This document shows positions 44,563 through 56,616 of a DNA stretch of 64,000 bases, piece after piece. This DNA comes from Leuctra nigra (Eukaryota > Arthropoda > Insecta > Plecoptera > Leuctridae): positions 19,786,069 through 19,850,068 of the forward strand of contig OW203771.1 in assembly GCA_934045905.1 (NCBI GenBank). The letters run 5' to 3'. A program made the translations under genes and the position numbers. The notes under the pieces are model-generated. The model was not told the DNA's origin. It ran no database searches and worked only from the letters and a program-made list of their open reading frames with translations. Position 1 is the stretch's first letter. The number at the start of each line of letters is the position of its first letter.

Positions 44563-44650
44563 ATGACCGGACGAGGCAAAGGAGGCAAGGGACTGGGAAG
44601 GGAGGCGCCAAGCGTCATCGCAAAGTGTTGCGAGACAACATCCAAAAAGA
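44563..44650 (+). pseudogene. Histone H4 pseudogene (5' fragment)
   Basis: Begins exactly as H4: MTGRGKGGKGLG. Then one A is missing from the K12/G13 region (GGGAAGGGAGG instead of GGGAAAGGGAGG), which shifts the frame. The downstream bases still spell the H4 text AKRHRKVLRDNIQ in another frame up to about codon 28, where homology stops in AT-rich sequence. No 3' stem-loop. An apparent histone promoter survives upstream: 'cgtaaatagag' TATA-like (44480) and 'tcattcgcag'. So it is truncated and frameshifted, not a functional H4. Confidence 0.93.
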
Positions 44651-45681
44651 ACAAATTGTCTTGCATTGTTTAAGAAAGCATCAAAGCGTCGTCCCAACCA
44701 ATTGCTATAATTGCAGAAATCTTTATATTACGCAGTTTGAATCTACTGCACAGAAAAATATAAAAAATTGAAAAAATATGAGTGTTGACTCACTTTTGTT
44801 TCTGAAAATGAGAAACAGCGCCATGGGTGGCATAAATTAGCAACTCTTGGTATGATCCTCATACACTTAGTTGCAGCTCATTACTCATTACTCATTACTC
44901 ATGCAGCAACATTACTCATTATATGCATTCTTACAATAAAAAATGTATGAAGTGTAAACAATTCCACTGAATCTGATAAAATTATTAGTTTGCTCCTCTC
45001 TTATACCAATTCTGAGCTATTTTGAGTTATCTGTGGATTTTAATCGGTTATGAGAGATTGTAAAATTGCTGATTTTTCGATCTCTCATTGGCCGTGGCCA
45101 TAGCAACCGATAAAAAATCCACAACTCTTTGCGGAAAAACTTGCGGTTTGCTCGAGGAAGAAATGATAACCAGAAAAATATACCAAATATTCTCGCACAG
45201 TTTAAAATGGACTTTCAAAAGGAGAGTGTGGACACCCCTTGGAAGACAAAATAACTCCCTAGAGCGTTACGGGGGCGTTACATCACCCAGAAATCTTGAA
45301 TCTGGCTACCCATTTATTTGTGACTGGGAAAGGATACATCGGACATTTGTTTTAGGCTTTGTCTTCTTGACTTCGTTTTATTTAATATTTTAAAATTATC
45401 AACAAATAAATGTTATTGAGCGAGCGTCACCACGGGACTCTTCTGGATCTTATGTTTTTTTTTGTAGGGATTGGTGTCATATTTTTTATGCACCCTAATA
45501 GTTTCATATGAGTGGTCCCAGGTATGATTTTTTGAAAATTAAAAATAAACTCATTTTACCTATCTGTTGGCTGTCAAATTTCTCGAGGAAAATTTAAAAT
45601 TTTCGACAATATCTGAAATTGTGTACACACTAACATCATATGAGTGATACAGGGTAATTTTTTGAACGAGATCCTCATGTG
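44651..45681. other. Intergenic, repeat-rich
   Basis: 'ttactcattactcatta' short repeats near 44.88 kb. A GCGAGCACC-family fragment spans about 45.41-45.68 kb. The + strand open frame at 45088-45393 lacks support as a gene. Confidence 0.45.
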
Positions 45682-45687
45682 TTTATT
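45682..45687 (-). terminator. Possible poly(A) signal of lipase B
   Basis: AATAAA on the minus strand ~250 bp past the stop codon; a nearer TATAAA variant is at about 45.89 kb. Confidence 0.35.
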
Positions 45688-45935
45688 AAAAATTGACAAG
45701 GAACCGTTTGATCCAAGATCTCAGGATCAACTTAATACTTTCGGACCAATATTTTAGGGTTTTTGTGGAGATTTGCATACAAGTCTGTGACAAATTCAAG
45801 AATTATCGGCTTTTAAAGACATTTTCGATTGGCAGAATTTCGGTTCGAGGTGTTGCGCGTATCCGCACTGTGAAGAATGTATGTTTTGTATTTATATCAT
45901 GAAATAATTAGAACCTCGGAATCTGAACACATAGT

Positions 45936-48900
45936 TTAGAATCCCGACATGAGGCTGACAATCTTGTCATACAGCAGTGTCTTGACGTCGATGGCCCACA
46001 AGAAGTCAAGATGGTTGAACTTCTCGAATGGGACACGGAACTTGCCGATCAGGTTCGGGAGTTTATTAGCAAAAGTGTCCACATCCTGGGGAAAATCAAG
46101 ACAAACATTTATTAGAGCGTTGATAAAAAAAATCAATATGCATATTATTTGAAATGCACATTTCGAGTTAGATCTATTTTTTTCTTCCAAGAACTTTCCT
46201 GTATGTTTACTGTATGTTTATTATTAGAAGAACACATCATTATTAGATAAAACAAACAGTACGGTATGAGTTCTAAGTAAACTTAGACTTAGTATACGTA
46301 TACTAAATATACTTAGTATACTATACTTAGAACTTATACCGTACCATTTATTTTATTAATTATAGAACCATTATTAGGGCTATTTGTACATTTAGGTATT
46401 TAGGTGTACATTTAGGTACACATGAAGGTGTACATTTAGGTTACGAAGTAGAGTAGGTTGAATGCAATCGATACTGTTGTGAGAGTTTAGCTCATCATTC
46501 CACGCCCTGCAGATACCTGCAGACCAGCAGTTGAAACGTCGCTGAAGAAATGAATGAATCAAGTAGGTATTCTTACAGTGGTGGCGCAGAACCAGTCGTT
46601 GTCACTGAAATGCAGCGACATCGGGCACGTGATCTTGCTGAGGTCATAGCTCGGCGGAATGATCTGTCCGTAGAGTTCCAGGTTCTTGATCGCGCCCCAG
46701 TCGAACTTCTGGAAGCGGAAACTGTAGACTTGCTGGGCGAAGTGCCAGAGCTGTCTACTGGAGGCGCCGTTCGGGGAGTGACCGTAGATGACGGGCAGCA
46801 TGGTCTGCAAATAATCATCTCTAAAATATTAAAAAGAAGTTAAACAGTACAATCAATCATTCATTTTAATCACAAAATCATAAATAATGTATCATGAAAA
46901 TATTTTAGTGGTTGAACGAAACAAAGTAGGTACACTCGGCCAAACAAAAATTGATTGTTGAAGAAATTTGATTGACTGCTGGTCATGTTCCATGCCAATC
47001 AAAGCATGTTATTATCATTGAAATGTGAGGTCCCCTAAGTGAGGCAATGAGATCGCTTGGAGACTTCTGATGGTGCGATCTTACATTTTTCAGTCAATCA
47101 GATTTGTTGAACGATCATTTTATGTTTGGCTGCTGAGTGTACATTTTTCCAAAAGAGTTTTACCTGTCAAATGGCATCTGTAAGCTAGGAGAGTTTGTTA
47201 AAATAAATAGGTAACACTCTCTTTTAAAGATGTAACATTACTGATGACGTCGAAGGGGGGAGGAGATTAACATTGAACTTACTTTCTTCCTTTTGCTGCG
47301 GATGTGAACACTGGCGGCATTAAGTTGTTTGTACTCTATCTCTCTCTGCTCCATATAAAAACATGTTTATGATATGGGTCAGAGAGAGGCAGAGTGCAAC
47401 GATCATATTGCCGCCACTGTACAGAAGTTCTTAAGATTCTCTTGACAGGTACACTTGGCCAAAGTAAAAACTGGGTTTGAACGAAACTGATTAGTAAATA
47501 ATTTTTTTTTGTTTTGGCGTTACAGGACTGGTAGTCCTACTGCCACCTCATCAACTCTACTCCATTGACGATGCGCCATTATATAGGAGGTGAAGTTGGT
47601 TGAGGATTCGTAACTGAGGGATGTTAAGCGAGTGAGTAGTTAGCTCCCTGCGCTATGCTGTTGTTTAACGTCCCATCCCAAGGACGGTGTAACGCCCGTC
47701 GAGAGACTGATACCAGGTGGAGGGGTGTCGTTACACTAACCCCCAACCACCCCAGTCTCTCTGGCCCAACGGCAGCAACTGGCAGACCAGAGTTGAATGG
47801 TCACCCATCCAACCTCTGACCGCGCTCAATGTTGCTTAACCTCGGTGGTCTGACGAGAACCGAGGTATCCATTACACCAGCCGTTGGGTCTCAAATAAAT
47901 TATTAATATCAATGAAATCAGAGATCACCTACTAAGGACCAATCTTTAACTTTTAAACGGTTCATTTGGACTATAATGTCATGGCAACAACCAATGGCAT
48001 TCCTAGAATGACTGTACGTGAACTTAATTACTGGTTTTAGGAGAGTAATGAAAAACTGAACCTGAGAGGAAGATTACGCGTTAGCATAGACTTCATCGGA
48101 AGATTCCATCCAATCTTGATCAGTCAATCCGTTTCTGTCGAATACCGTTTTTACTTTGGCCAAGTGTGGATGATTTTGATCGTTTTACTGAACCTGGAAT
48201 TGTATGGGTAATTAAATGCTACAAAATCAAATATCCGATCTCTCTTACCAATTTTATCAAACTCTTAATCAAATGGAGTGTTTTGTTCTTGTCTATAGTC
48301 AACAATAAGGCGCTTATTTATAATCCTTGGTCAACAGTTCGGTTGTGCTGTGAAGTGTCTTACTCCATGTTCGCACACGTTTTCCAAGTGAATTAAAGAC
48401 AGATAGTCTTACGTAGTTGAGTTGTACGGAATCGAAGCCGGCTCCGAGGAAGAGGATGTTGGCACACATGGATTGGTCCGGAGCTCCATCACGACACTTC
48501 TCATAGCCCATGGCAGCTGCGTACTCATCTGTAGGCTGGTACTCGTAGGCGCCCATCTGCGTGATGTACCACTGCGAACAAACATGGGGTTAGTTCCTGA
48601 TATCTACATGGCATGTACCGCCGCCTCGTTATATTCTGATAAAAGCCAGTGATAAAACCAGTCTTGCAAATTACCCCTCTATATTTTAGTTGTACGACTA
48701 GTAAGTTTTATCAGGACATTTTATAAAGATGACAGCTTTGACCTGCCCAAATATTTCATTAAGTATTATAAACAAATGTAACAGTCAATTAAAGTAATCA
48801 AAATATGAAGGTGAGTTTGAATATATTTTACGAATAAAAACTTGACGATTGATGTACTTTTCATATAAATAATAGTTTGCGGTTGTCATCTTCCAACGAG

Positions 48901-51900
48901 AATGCACCAAAATACATGAAAACTATACTCTTTCCCACAAACCACTCATGACCTAAACTTTGACATATTTAGTAGAATTCGGTTTAGGGCTGTAGAAAGT
49001 AGGAGTTACTTCGAGCAGCCCGTTGAGTGACTACAAAAATAAGTTCAGTGTTTGAATTATGGCAAGTTCACGTACTTTTTTCTCGGTATCTGTGCATAAC
49101 AGCAATTGAAGGGCACAGGGAAACTCATGTGAAAACATAAGTTTAGGTGTAATCTTGCAGTGATTTTTATGAGCTTTCAGAATATACCCTCCGTTTTTAG
49201 AAAATATTGCCACAAAGTCTTGAAAAACGCAATTGAAATATCGATTTGTATGGAAGATAGATACAAGTTTCAACATATAACTTCGTTTATCTCAGTTTCA
49301 TCCGAATGTGACTTACAACGTTCTTCCGCTGTACCCTTCAACGTGTCGTCACGAATTTACGTGTCATTTTTTAAGTTTAATTAGCACGTTTAACTATAGT
49401 TTCATTATTTACAATGCTCACATGATAAATATTAACATTATTAAACAAAATTGTGTATAATTTTTTAAACGATTCTTTGAATTATTATCTTTGATTGATA
49501 ATGGGCTTATTTCCCTTCGGCCCCTAAGGGATGATATAAACTTACTCCCATCATGGCGTCGGCATAAGCGAGTGTCCTGAGCATGGGGTTGATCGCGAAG
49601 CCTAAGAACGCAATTGGAGACAAACTGAACATGGCTCTGATCTTGTCGTTGTACGCGGGCAGTTCAGAAGCCATCACGTAGAACATGGAAGTGCCCATCG
49701 AGTGGCCGACGTAGAAGATCTTGGGCTGGCCTAGACGACGGGGTTAAATGATGTCAAAATAGAATAAACCGTGAATGTAATGTAGAAACCAACATATTAT
49801 ATTATGACAAAAAGTGTAAAATTTTTAAAAATTACAATTGGTGGCAGCGGTAGGTAATGAAATTATTTTAAGAACGTGTATTTGTCACCTGCAATGCAAA
49901 CATATGCAGTATCATTATACTTGTTATATCTAGTATTTAATAAGCCAAATGTATCTGTATCTTGTATTTTAAATACACATTTCTAAACTATTTGGTATCT
50001 TTTTTGAAGATTTAAAATACACGATACATTTTACGCGCGTAGAATTTCAAAGAGAGCAGACAAGCATCAAATATACACGTTGCCGTATTGAATAGATGTT
50101 GCCTTACAAATAGATACAATTAAAATTTAATTCAGAAAGTAGTCCTTACATTTTTAACTTTAAGATTTGATAGATGAGAAATTAAAACATATCTTTCAAT
50201 GCATCGTTTTTGAAGTATCTAATGATACTATGTTGTATATTGTATTTTAAATAGGTACAAAGTATACGTAGCTTGTGTTCCAAATACATTTAAACAAGAG
50301 TCTGCCTGTGTGAACTCTTGATACTTGTAATGTAATACAACCGACCTGTCGTCTCGATGACGTAATCGATGACTGCTGGAAGATCGTAGAGTCCCATCTC
50401 GTTCCAGTCGAACTGCCAGAACTTGCCGTCCTCTGCGTCTGGATCCAGGTACGCGTGGCGTCTGGAGTATGTCGTACCACGTGCGTTGCCCATCCAGACG
50501 TCGTAACCGTAGTCGGCCAGGAGGTAGGCTGGAAGATGGGGAAGAACGGGATATCAAATCATGTACTTTTCTGAAGTACACTTGGCCAAGTGTACTTCAG
50601 AAAAGTACACAGTGTAATACACAGTGTATTACACTGGCCACAGTGTAATATTGTTACCTTCTTATGGACTTGGACTAATTCCAATTCTACGTTTATTATT
50701 TGATCTATAGGGCTAGGATGTTTAGGACCTATGAAACGTACAAAAAGGCAGGCAAATAGTACCTTAAAACTATTAAAAAAGGACCATAAAGTCCCGAAAA
50801 TGGACGAATGAAATGTTATGCTTTGTAATATTTTCAAGTAGGTAACAATTGTGAAAGACATATTTGATATTATTTTCCCCAATAATTTAAGAAAAAGGAT
50901 AAAAAGACATTCAAATAGCAAATAAAGGACTAAATTCATACACATTGAGATAAAGACATTTTCAGGCAAAATAAAAACACTTATATTTGAAATCAGGAAC
51001 ACATGAAACATATTTATGTATCAATATTAAACGTGGCTGAACAAAAAATTAAAAAGGATGTCCTAACATCCCAGCTCTGATATTACTATAGACAAGGATC
51101 AATCAAGGACATATCTTTTCCGCCTGACGTCACAACTTCCCATTTTATCAAAAGATTTTAGTGTGCACCTACTTAATTAATTTTATGTATTATGAATCGA
51201 AATGATGCAGAATCTTTCATTGATGTGTTGATGTAAGTAGAGATGCGAACGATTAAATAATCAGGATAAGGTATGAAGTGGAAGCCTGCATAAAATCGCG
51301 TAGGTTTTTACTATAACCTCTCGCAACCTGGAATTTCAAAGTAATTTTTGAAGTTATTACATACAAAGTATAAACACACTTTGATATTACATCTCAATAC
51401 CATTTTTCTTTCATTATTTTGTGCATAGGCGTTTGTTATACCATTTTATTATTGACTACCCATATTTGCTTTAATTAAAATATCTGAAACATTTACTGAT
51501 TCTTATTTTGGAACTTATAAATTCGATCAAATTGTCATACTTGATTCTGTCATATATTTCAAGTATTATACAAATGATATTAATTCTATATACCATGCAA
51601 CTGAAATTCTTGCGCTCATTTTTCATTGTTCATTTTGCATTGTATTTATTTATATACAATTTTTTTGAATGTTTTACTAATATTAAGCGGTTTACAGTAT
51701 ATTTAAATATTTGCCAAATGGTTACTTACACGTTTTCTTTGTTTCTTATTTACGTGTACAGTGAGATTCAGAAGAAAGCGGTCGGAGTGCCCTGTGGACA
51801 CTGCCTGGCACAGGGGCACACGACCGCTTTCTTCTGAATCTCACTGTACATACACTATACATGGGCATTGGCTTTAGTGAACCTTCCACATATTTTTTAT

Positions 51901-52943
51901 AATAGGGTGGTAAAGAAAATTGTCACGAGAAGACAATCCCTTGCCAGCATAAGAGTATTTTAATGTTTTAATTTTAATGTTGTTCCATCTTCTATTATTC
52001 TTTGCCCAGAAAATAGTGCGCTTTGGGTCATGTATTACATGGCGGGTCTCTCTAGTATTAAATAAATCAGCACTGAAAAGTATAGAAATATAAAAAAATA
52101 GTGTTTTAGTGCATTATATATCAAGCATTATATCAAGTACCATTTATTGATATCACTACTTTTAATTGATGTTTTTAGATATGTTTTAAAAGAGACTTGA
52201 ATGGTATTTTTACACGGGGTGTGTTTTTTATAGGGATACTTGAATACTATTCATCCCACAACAATTAGGCACATCTCATAGAAATTATATTGACATTTAT
52301 TTGATAGGTGACTTTCCTATTGGAGTTATCAAGGTGCAGAGAGTACACAGTTATGACAATGAATGTATATTCGTCTTACCGAATCCCTTGCTTGGACCCA
52401 TGATGACCCAGTCAGCCGAGCTGCACAGGTTTCCATGCTGGAGGAACACAACCTTTTTGTCCGGCGCCGGACCAGAACCTGGCCGCTTGCCGTACGGGAT
52501 GCGATGGAGCTCGAGGATGTAGCCGTCGGATGTTTGGACATGGTGGATCTCTGCAGGGTAGCCGTACTTGATGATCAGCTCAGTCTGTTCAAACAAGAAT
52601 GTACGTTGTAACGATGTCGAGACCTGTGTTTGGTATCATATTGTACATTGAACATTCAAAATACTAACTCTTTAAGTAGGTAATGAGTCCTTCAAGGCAT
52701 TGTGATGTCTCCAATATGTTTTATTTTATATAAAGAACGAAAACAATAGTTTTCTGTTAAAAATAATGTGGTGAAATCTGTTAATATATTATGTTTGAGG
52801 ATGATGATCAAACAATGTCAAGGTCATACAAATGAAACAAACATGTACCTTACCGTTGAAAGACCTGCATCCTCTAGAATATCGTCGGCGAAGGAACTGA
52901 CTGCCAGAAGGCAAACCAATGCCGCGTACGTTACAACCCTCAT
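45936..52943 (-). CDS. Acid lipase B (lipase 3-like), tandem paralogue
   Basis: Same family and role as lipase A. Exons: 52854-52943, 52380-52584, 50346-50528, 49546-49730, 48413-48571, 46577-46804, 45936-46085. Exon lengths and phases are identical to lipase A (90, 205, 183, 185, 159, 228, 150), giving 399 aa. Signal peptide [21 protein letters not shown] at 80-81, GHSMG serine at 170, SDNDWF aspartate near 344, FNHLDF histidine at 375. Exon 2 protein is identical to lipase A; differences concentrate in exon 3 (GNARGTTYSRRHAYLDPDAE), exon 4 (LGFAINPML) and exon 5 (KCRDGAPDQSMC). All donors look sound (exon 4: GTAAGT). Exon 2 is single-copy here. Introns hold several CACTTGGCCAA-end foldbacks and a 5S-derived SINE. 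Substrate specificity cannot be read from sequence. Confidence 0.95.
46258..46345. repeat. Hairpin in lipase B intron 6
   Basis: 'cagtacggtatgagttctaa' pairs with 'ttagaacttataccgtac' around nested 'tagtata' palindromes. Confidence 0.8.
46933..47139. mobile_element. CACTCGGCCAAAC foldback in lipase B intron 5
   Basis: Ends CACTCGGCCAAAC and GTTTGGCTGCTGAGTG are inverted and flanked by TA (46931 and 47140). Same terminal family as 47452-48166. Confidence 0.7.
47140..47451. other. Lipase B intron 5, hairpin
   Basis: Around 47.33-47.40 kb 'actctatctctctctgctcc' partly pairs with 'gggtcagagagaggcagagt'; the same hairpin family is cleaner at 53968-54068. Confidence 0.5.
47452..48166. mobile_element. 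TA-type element with CACTTGGCCAAAG ends
   Basis: Ends CACTTGGCCAAAGTAAAAAC and GTTTTTACTTTGGCCAAGTG are perfect 20-bp inverted repeats. TA precedes the left end; TG follows the right (one substitution). It is interrupted by a 5S-derived SINE. No transposase. Confidence 0.8.
47510..47890 (-). mobile_element. 5S rRNA-derived SINE
   Basis: On the minus strand the first ~95 nt follow 5S rRNA: CTCGGTTCTCGTCAGACCAC, then GAGGTTAAGCAACATTGAGC (the 5S A-box region), then GGTTGGATGGGTGACC (the C-box region). About 285 nt of unrelated body follow, with 'gacgggcgttacaccgtcc' and 'gggacgttaaacaacag'. The 5S part is diverged and lacks the 3' strand of the 5S helix, so it is a SINE head (SINE3 type) rather than a 5S gene. 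Inserted into the TA-type element above, in lipase B intron 5. Confidence 0.85.
48590..49500. other. Lipase B intron 4
   Basis: No gene. About 49.16-49.33 kb contains text also found, inverted, near 17.05-17.20 kb (cacaaagtcttgaaaaacgc; tctcagtttcatccgaatgt), i.e. a dispersed repeat. Confidence 0.5.
50577..50645. repeat. Cluster of palindromes with the CACTTGGCCAA motif
   Basis: TACACTTGGCCAAGTGTA is a perfect palindrome formed by two back-to-back ends of the CACTTGGCCAA family. 'agtgtaatacac' palindromes follow. Probably a relic of a deleted element. Confidence 0.7.
51757..51851. mobile_element. Short foldback, TACAGTGAGATTCAGAAG ends
   Basis: CAGTGAGATTCAGAAGAAAG with 'cggtcg' pairs with its inverse around a 30-bp loop. 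TA on each side. Lies in lipase B intron 2. Confidence 0.85.
52080..52240. repeat. Diverged relative of the 31197-31591 foldback
   Basis: Shares 'gcactgaaaagta', 'aagagacttgaatggtattt' and 'acacggggtgtgttttttat' with that element. Lies in lipase B intron 2. Confidence 0.55.
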
Positions 52944-53088
52944 CGTTCTGCTTCACAGTCACGATATCTTCAACTGATTATGCATTCAGTCGTCATTCAA
53001 TCGGTCAAAACACTTTGATTGATTCGTTTAGAGATTACATTGAAAGTACAGTAGCGATAACTCTATTGTCAATGTCAAGAATACCTAA
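52944..53088 (-). promoter_or_regulatory. Proximal promoter of lipase B
   Basis: Near-identical to 42858-43003, with GATAA (53056-53060) and GATATC close to the start codon. Divergence begins right after 'tcaagaatacc', marking the likely edge of the duplicated block or of conserved control sequence. Confidence 0.6.
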
Positions 53089-53789
53089 TCAGTACTTCAA
53101 AACCTCATCAGAAATGCAAGAGATTACCAATAGGTTGTAACATTTTTGAGGAGCATAGTTAAAATCGCAATATGTCAATAAACATTGAAGGGAGATAAGC
53201 GCAATTTCCTATGAAAGAGATGTTTGTTAAATGTAGCTCGCGTGCTTTTAGGTTCTATAAGATCTTTAAATCAGATTTACGGCTACATTTTGCTTAGAAC
53301 TGACAGCTCTATTACATCTTTCATTCTTCATCAAATTTCTTATTAGTATTTGCAGTCATCGATCAAGAAAGTTTTGTTGTATTTATCGATATCGATATTT
53401 ATCGAGGTTCTTGACTGATCGCGATTTTTAACTTCATAATCATAATGCATCATATTCATTTTATGAATATATTCATAATATTTCACCACTGATGCTAAAT
53501 ACACAAAAGGTTTTAAGCCTTATTCTGGCATAACTTTATGCCGGAATAGCATTATAACTACCATTACCAAGATGTTACCATGCTAAAAACTTAGTATTTT
53601 ATCATTTTAAATGGTGATTATAAATGGTGTACAATTAAAACCATAAAGATATGCCGGTAAAACAGGGTAATTGCAAATATTTACATTAGTTTTTCGGTCA
53701 TAAAGTAGCCTCTGGAGCACGGGCTGATCACACTCTTTGTCGTTATGTACGTGAATGTGATCTTCCAGTGGCAGAGAAAGATGGAAGAG
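53089..53789. other. Intergenic, no gene seen
   Basis: AT-rich, with local palindromes near 53.40 and 53.46 kb. No gene recognised. Confidence 0.5.
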
Positions 53790-53892
53790 TGGACGGCGGC
53801 GGCCGTGGCCGATTAGTTGTGAACCATCCGAACATTTGCCTCTTGACTGAAAGAAACCCCACAAAAGAAAAAACGTCCGGAATGCAAGTCAA
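53790..53892 (-). mobile_element. Decayed tRNA-SINE body
   Basis: Minus-strand text 'ggcaaatgttcggatggtt' and 'cggccacggccgccgcc' corresponds to the body of the SINE at 5.89-6.17 kb; the tRNA head is missing. Confidence 0.5.
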
Positions 53893-53967
53893 AAAAAAAT
53901 TAAGATAGAAAGAAACATGAAAGAAAATGACTGTCATGAGATTAACCTGTCAGCTGTGAGATGTACA

Positions 53968-54068
53968 ATCAGGGAAACTAGATGGTTCATACTCTGCCTC
54001 TCTCTGACCCATATGTTTTTATATGGGTCAGAGAGAGGCAGAGTATGAAACATCTATTTTCCCTGACT
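53968..54068. mobile_element. Tight foldback upstream of H2A
   Basis: TCAGGGAAACTAGATG and 'atactctgcctctctctgac' (arms ~47 bp) pair with the inverse around a 6-nt loop. Lies ~270 bp before the H2A start. A cousin is in lipase B intron 5. Confidence 0.85.
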
Positions 54069-54219
54069 ATACCATAGGATCCCCCCCCCCCCCATACATG
54101 ACTACAGGGAAAAATGCCAGTACTCTGCTCCCCTTGCGCTTGAGTTCTGCGCACGCGCGTAGTCAAGGGTGTGATAACAGCTGCAGACAGAGCACATGTG
54201 AAGATGAGGTAACATTTAT

Positions 54220-54709
<490 letters not shown>

Positions 54710-54737
54710 ACCTGTCCCTGTCCATCCTATACACAAC

Positions 54738-54753
54738 GGCCCTTTTCAGGGCC
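54738..54753 (+). terminator. Histone 3' stem-loop (H2A)
   Basis: GGCCCTTTTCAGGGCC: 6-bp stem, 4-nt loop, with ACAAC before and ACGAAA after. Recognised by SLBP; the purine-rich downstream element pairs with U7 snRNA. Confidence 0.95.
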
Positions 54754-54965
54754 ACGAAATATAATGAAAGAGCGAAGTGTCTGACTTCCCCTGGTCTCCA
54801 GTTCTTCAACTGCAATCAGCTGTAGTTTATAATTTACAAATGGTGACAGAAGTGGGATTATAATTTTTTCTTATACTTGGATGATATTCTTTTATAAGTA
54901 CGTACAGAGTGCTCAACATCGCACTGTTCTTAAACTAGTCAAGGGATGATTATGGTGGGTAGGTA

Positions 54966-55328
54966 AGGGGCTGTGCATAAAGGACGTCACGCTAAAAATG
55001 GGATATTTTGACACCCCCCCCCCCTCCCTCCTGTCACGCTGTGTCACACTTTTCGAGACCCCCCCCCCCTGAAAGGACGTCACAAATCTATCTCTACCCC
55101 CCCTTAAATAGAATATTTTTGTCTGTAAAATGTATCAGAATTTCTCGTTTTTAGCGAAATTTTCGGTCCCGACGTATCAACTGAAATTTAAAATGCTTGA
55201 AAATATCTATATCAAAACGTGACGTCCTACTGCCTCCAGTACCCCCCCTCCCCCCTGTCACACTGTGTCCTATACTGGTGAACCCCCCCTCCCCCCCTGA
55301 AGCGTGACGTCCTTTATGCACAGCCCCT
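54966..55328. mobile_element. C-rich foldback MITE
   Basis: AGGGGCTGTGCATAAAGGAC and 'gtcctttatgcacagcccct' are inverted ends; TA-like flanks. The interior has C runs of 7-11 and repeated 'tgtcac.ctgtgtc' text. Confidence 0.85.
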
Positions 55329-55658
55329 AAAGTGAAATGTCGTTCGCCCGTAAGCGCTGCAGTGATTCAAGGGTGAAAATGTCACTCGGCAATACTGCAT
55401 ATACACACTAATCAAATGCTTTGTTCAGTACAGTTGAATAACTGTAGTGTCTAAAATAAAGTCTACAAAATTGTCTAGAAAAGTGTCCCAAGAAGTGATT
55501 TACAAATAGTGGTGGCAGGTGTGGGATGATGACAAGTAATGATGGACGGTGGGTAGAAAAAAGTGTCATTCATTCCCTCATACAGTTATCATGAGATAGG
55601 CAACCCGGCGTACTTTTAAGTTACTTTAGATGTCTATATCGCAGGAGACACGGCTCTA

Positions 55659-55866
55659 AAGCCCCATTTACACGGTAAAATTTCCTGTAAAATATTTTAT
55701 AAAATCTTTTCGTAAAAGAAATTTTACCGTGTAAACAAGCCAATTTGATGGTAAAATGCTTTGTTAAAGGGTTGTGTAAAACCTTTTATGATATAAAACA
55801 TGTTCTATTTCTGTAAAAGATTTTATAAAAGATTTTACAGGAAATTTTACCGTGTAAATGGGGCTT
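55659..55866. mobile_element. Foldback MITE between H2A and H2B
   Basis: AAGCCCCATTTACACGGTAA pairs with its inverse ending TAAATGGGGCTT. Internal 'attttataaaat' palindromes. TA on the left; TT on the right. Confidence 0.85.
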
Positions 55867-55918
55867 TTCGCTCAAAACAAAATCGACTAACTAGGAAACA
55901 TTTTCCTGACGGCCGGAA

Positions 55919-56032
55919 TAAACTAACTAACTAACTAACTAGGCCACGACTGCTTGGGTTGGAATTGGATGCATGAACACAGCATTACGATCAGCCTAGT
56001 TTCGCCTAGTTTCGCCTAGTTTCGCCTGCTGG
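55919..56032. repeat. Short tandem repeats
   Basis: (aact)5 at about 55921-55941 and 'gcctagtttc' x4 at about 55995-56030. Confidence 0.85.
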
Positions 56033-56369
56033 TCAGCAAACATGTTTAGGCTGTGGAGGCGACGAGGTTACAGAGTAGGTAGTGAAATGCATCTCTCTCC
56101 CAACAGTTATTGGAACAGTTCGATGTTAGAGTTTGAGCAGTCAGTGAGAAGTTATGACGATGATGCAAGAGGAAAGGATGTATCATTGATTATTATTAAA
56201 ACTGTGATAGATAGTGTTTCATACTATCTATACCTATATTATTCATTCTATATTATTCTACACATTATTAATTATATTAAAAAAATAAGAGATTTTCTAC
56301 GATTGTTTCATTCCTCACGTGTCATTCAGCACGTTGTGTTACGTCACAGGGGTTGCTTACGGGGGGAGG

Positions 56370-56616
56370 GACGGGGGGGGGGCTCCAGACAGCTGCTGTC
56401 TACCTGGCTCTGACGTCAGAGTTCTGGCGGGAACTCCAGGCAGCTGCTGTACCTAGGCTCTCCCCTCATTATCATATCTCCTTATACATAATATTGCATC
56501 GGCGGTTATTTAGCAGTATCCTTATTGAATCGCCTTGCTTTATTATTACGTAATATAATAAAACGGCTTTACTGCCAAAGTCATCATTCGAGCAGATTTG
56601 CACCGAAGAACTCATC
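56370..56616 (+). promoter_or_regulatory. H2B upstream region
   Basis: A near-duplicate pair 'ctccagacagctgctgt' and 'ctccaggcagctgctgt' surrounds a palindromic TGACGTCA. A TATA-like TATAATAAAA lies at 56554, ~60 bp before the ATG, and 'tcatcattcgagcag' at the expected start site resembles the H4 pseudogene leader. Confidence 0.55.

Noticed and set aside
44452..44673. A 73-aa gene beginning upstream of the H4 start
   Set aside because: The frame crosses the histone leader and the frameshift; the true relation is a truncated H4.
47780..47890. A real 5S rRNA gene
   Set aside because: Only the first ~95 nt resemble 5S, diverged at many positions, and the closing helix and pol III terminator are missing; it is a SINE head.
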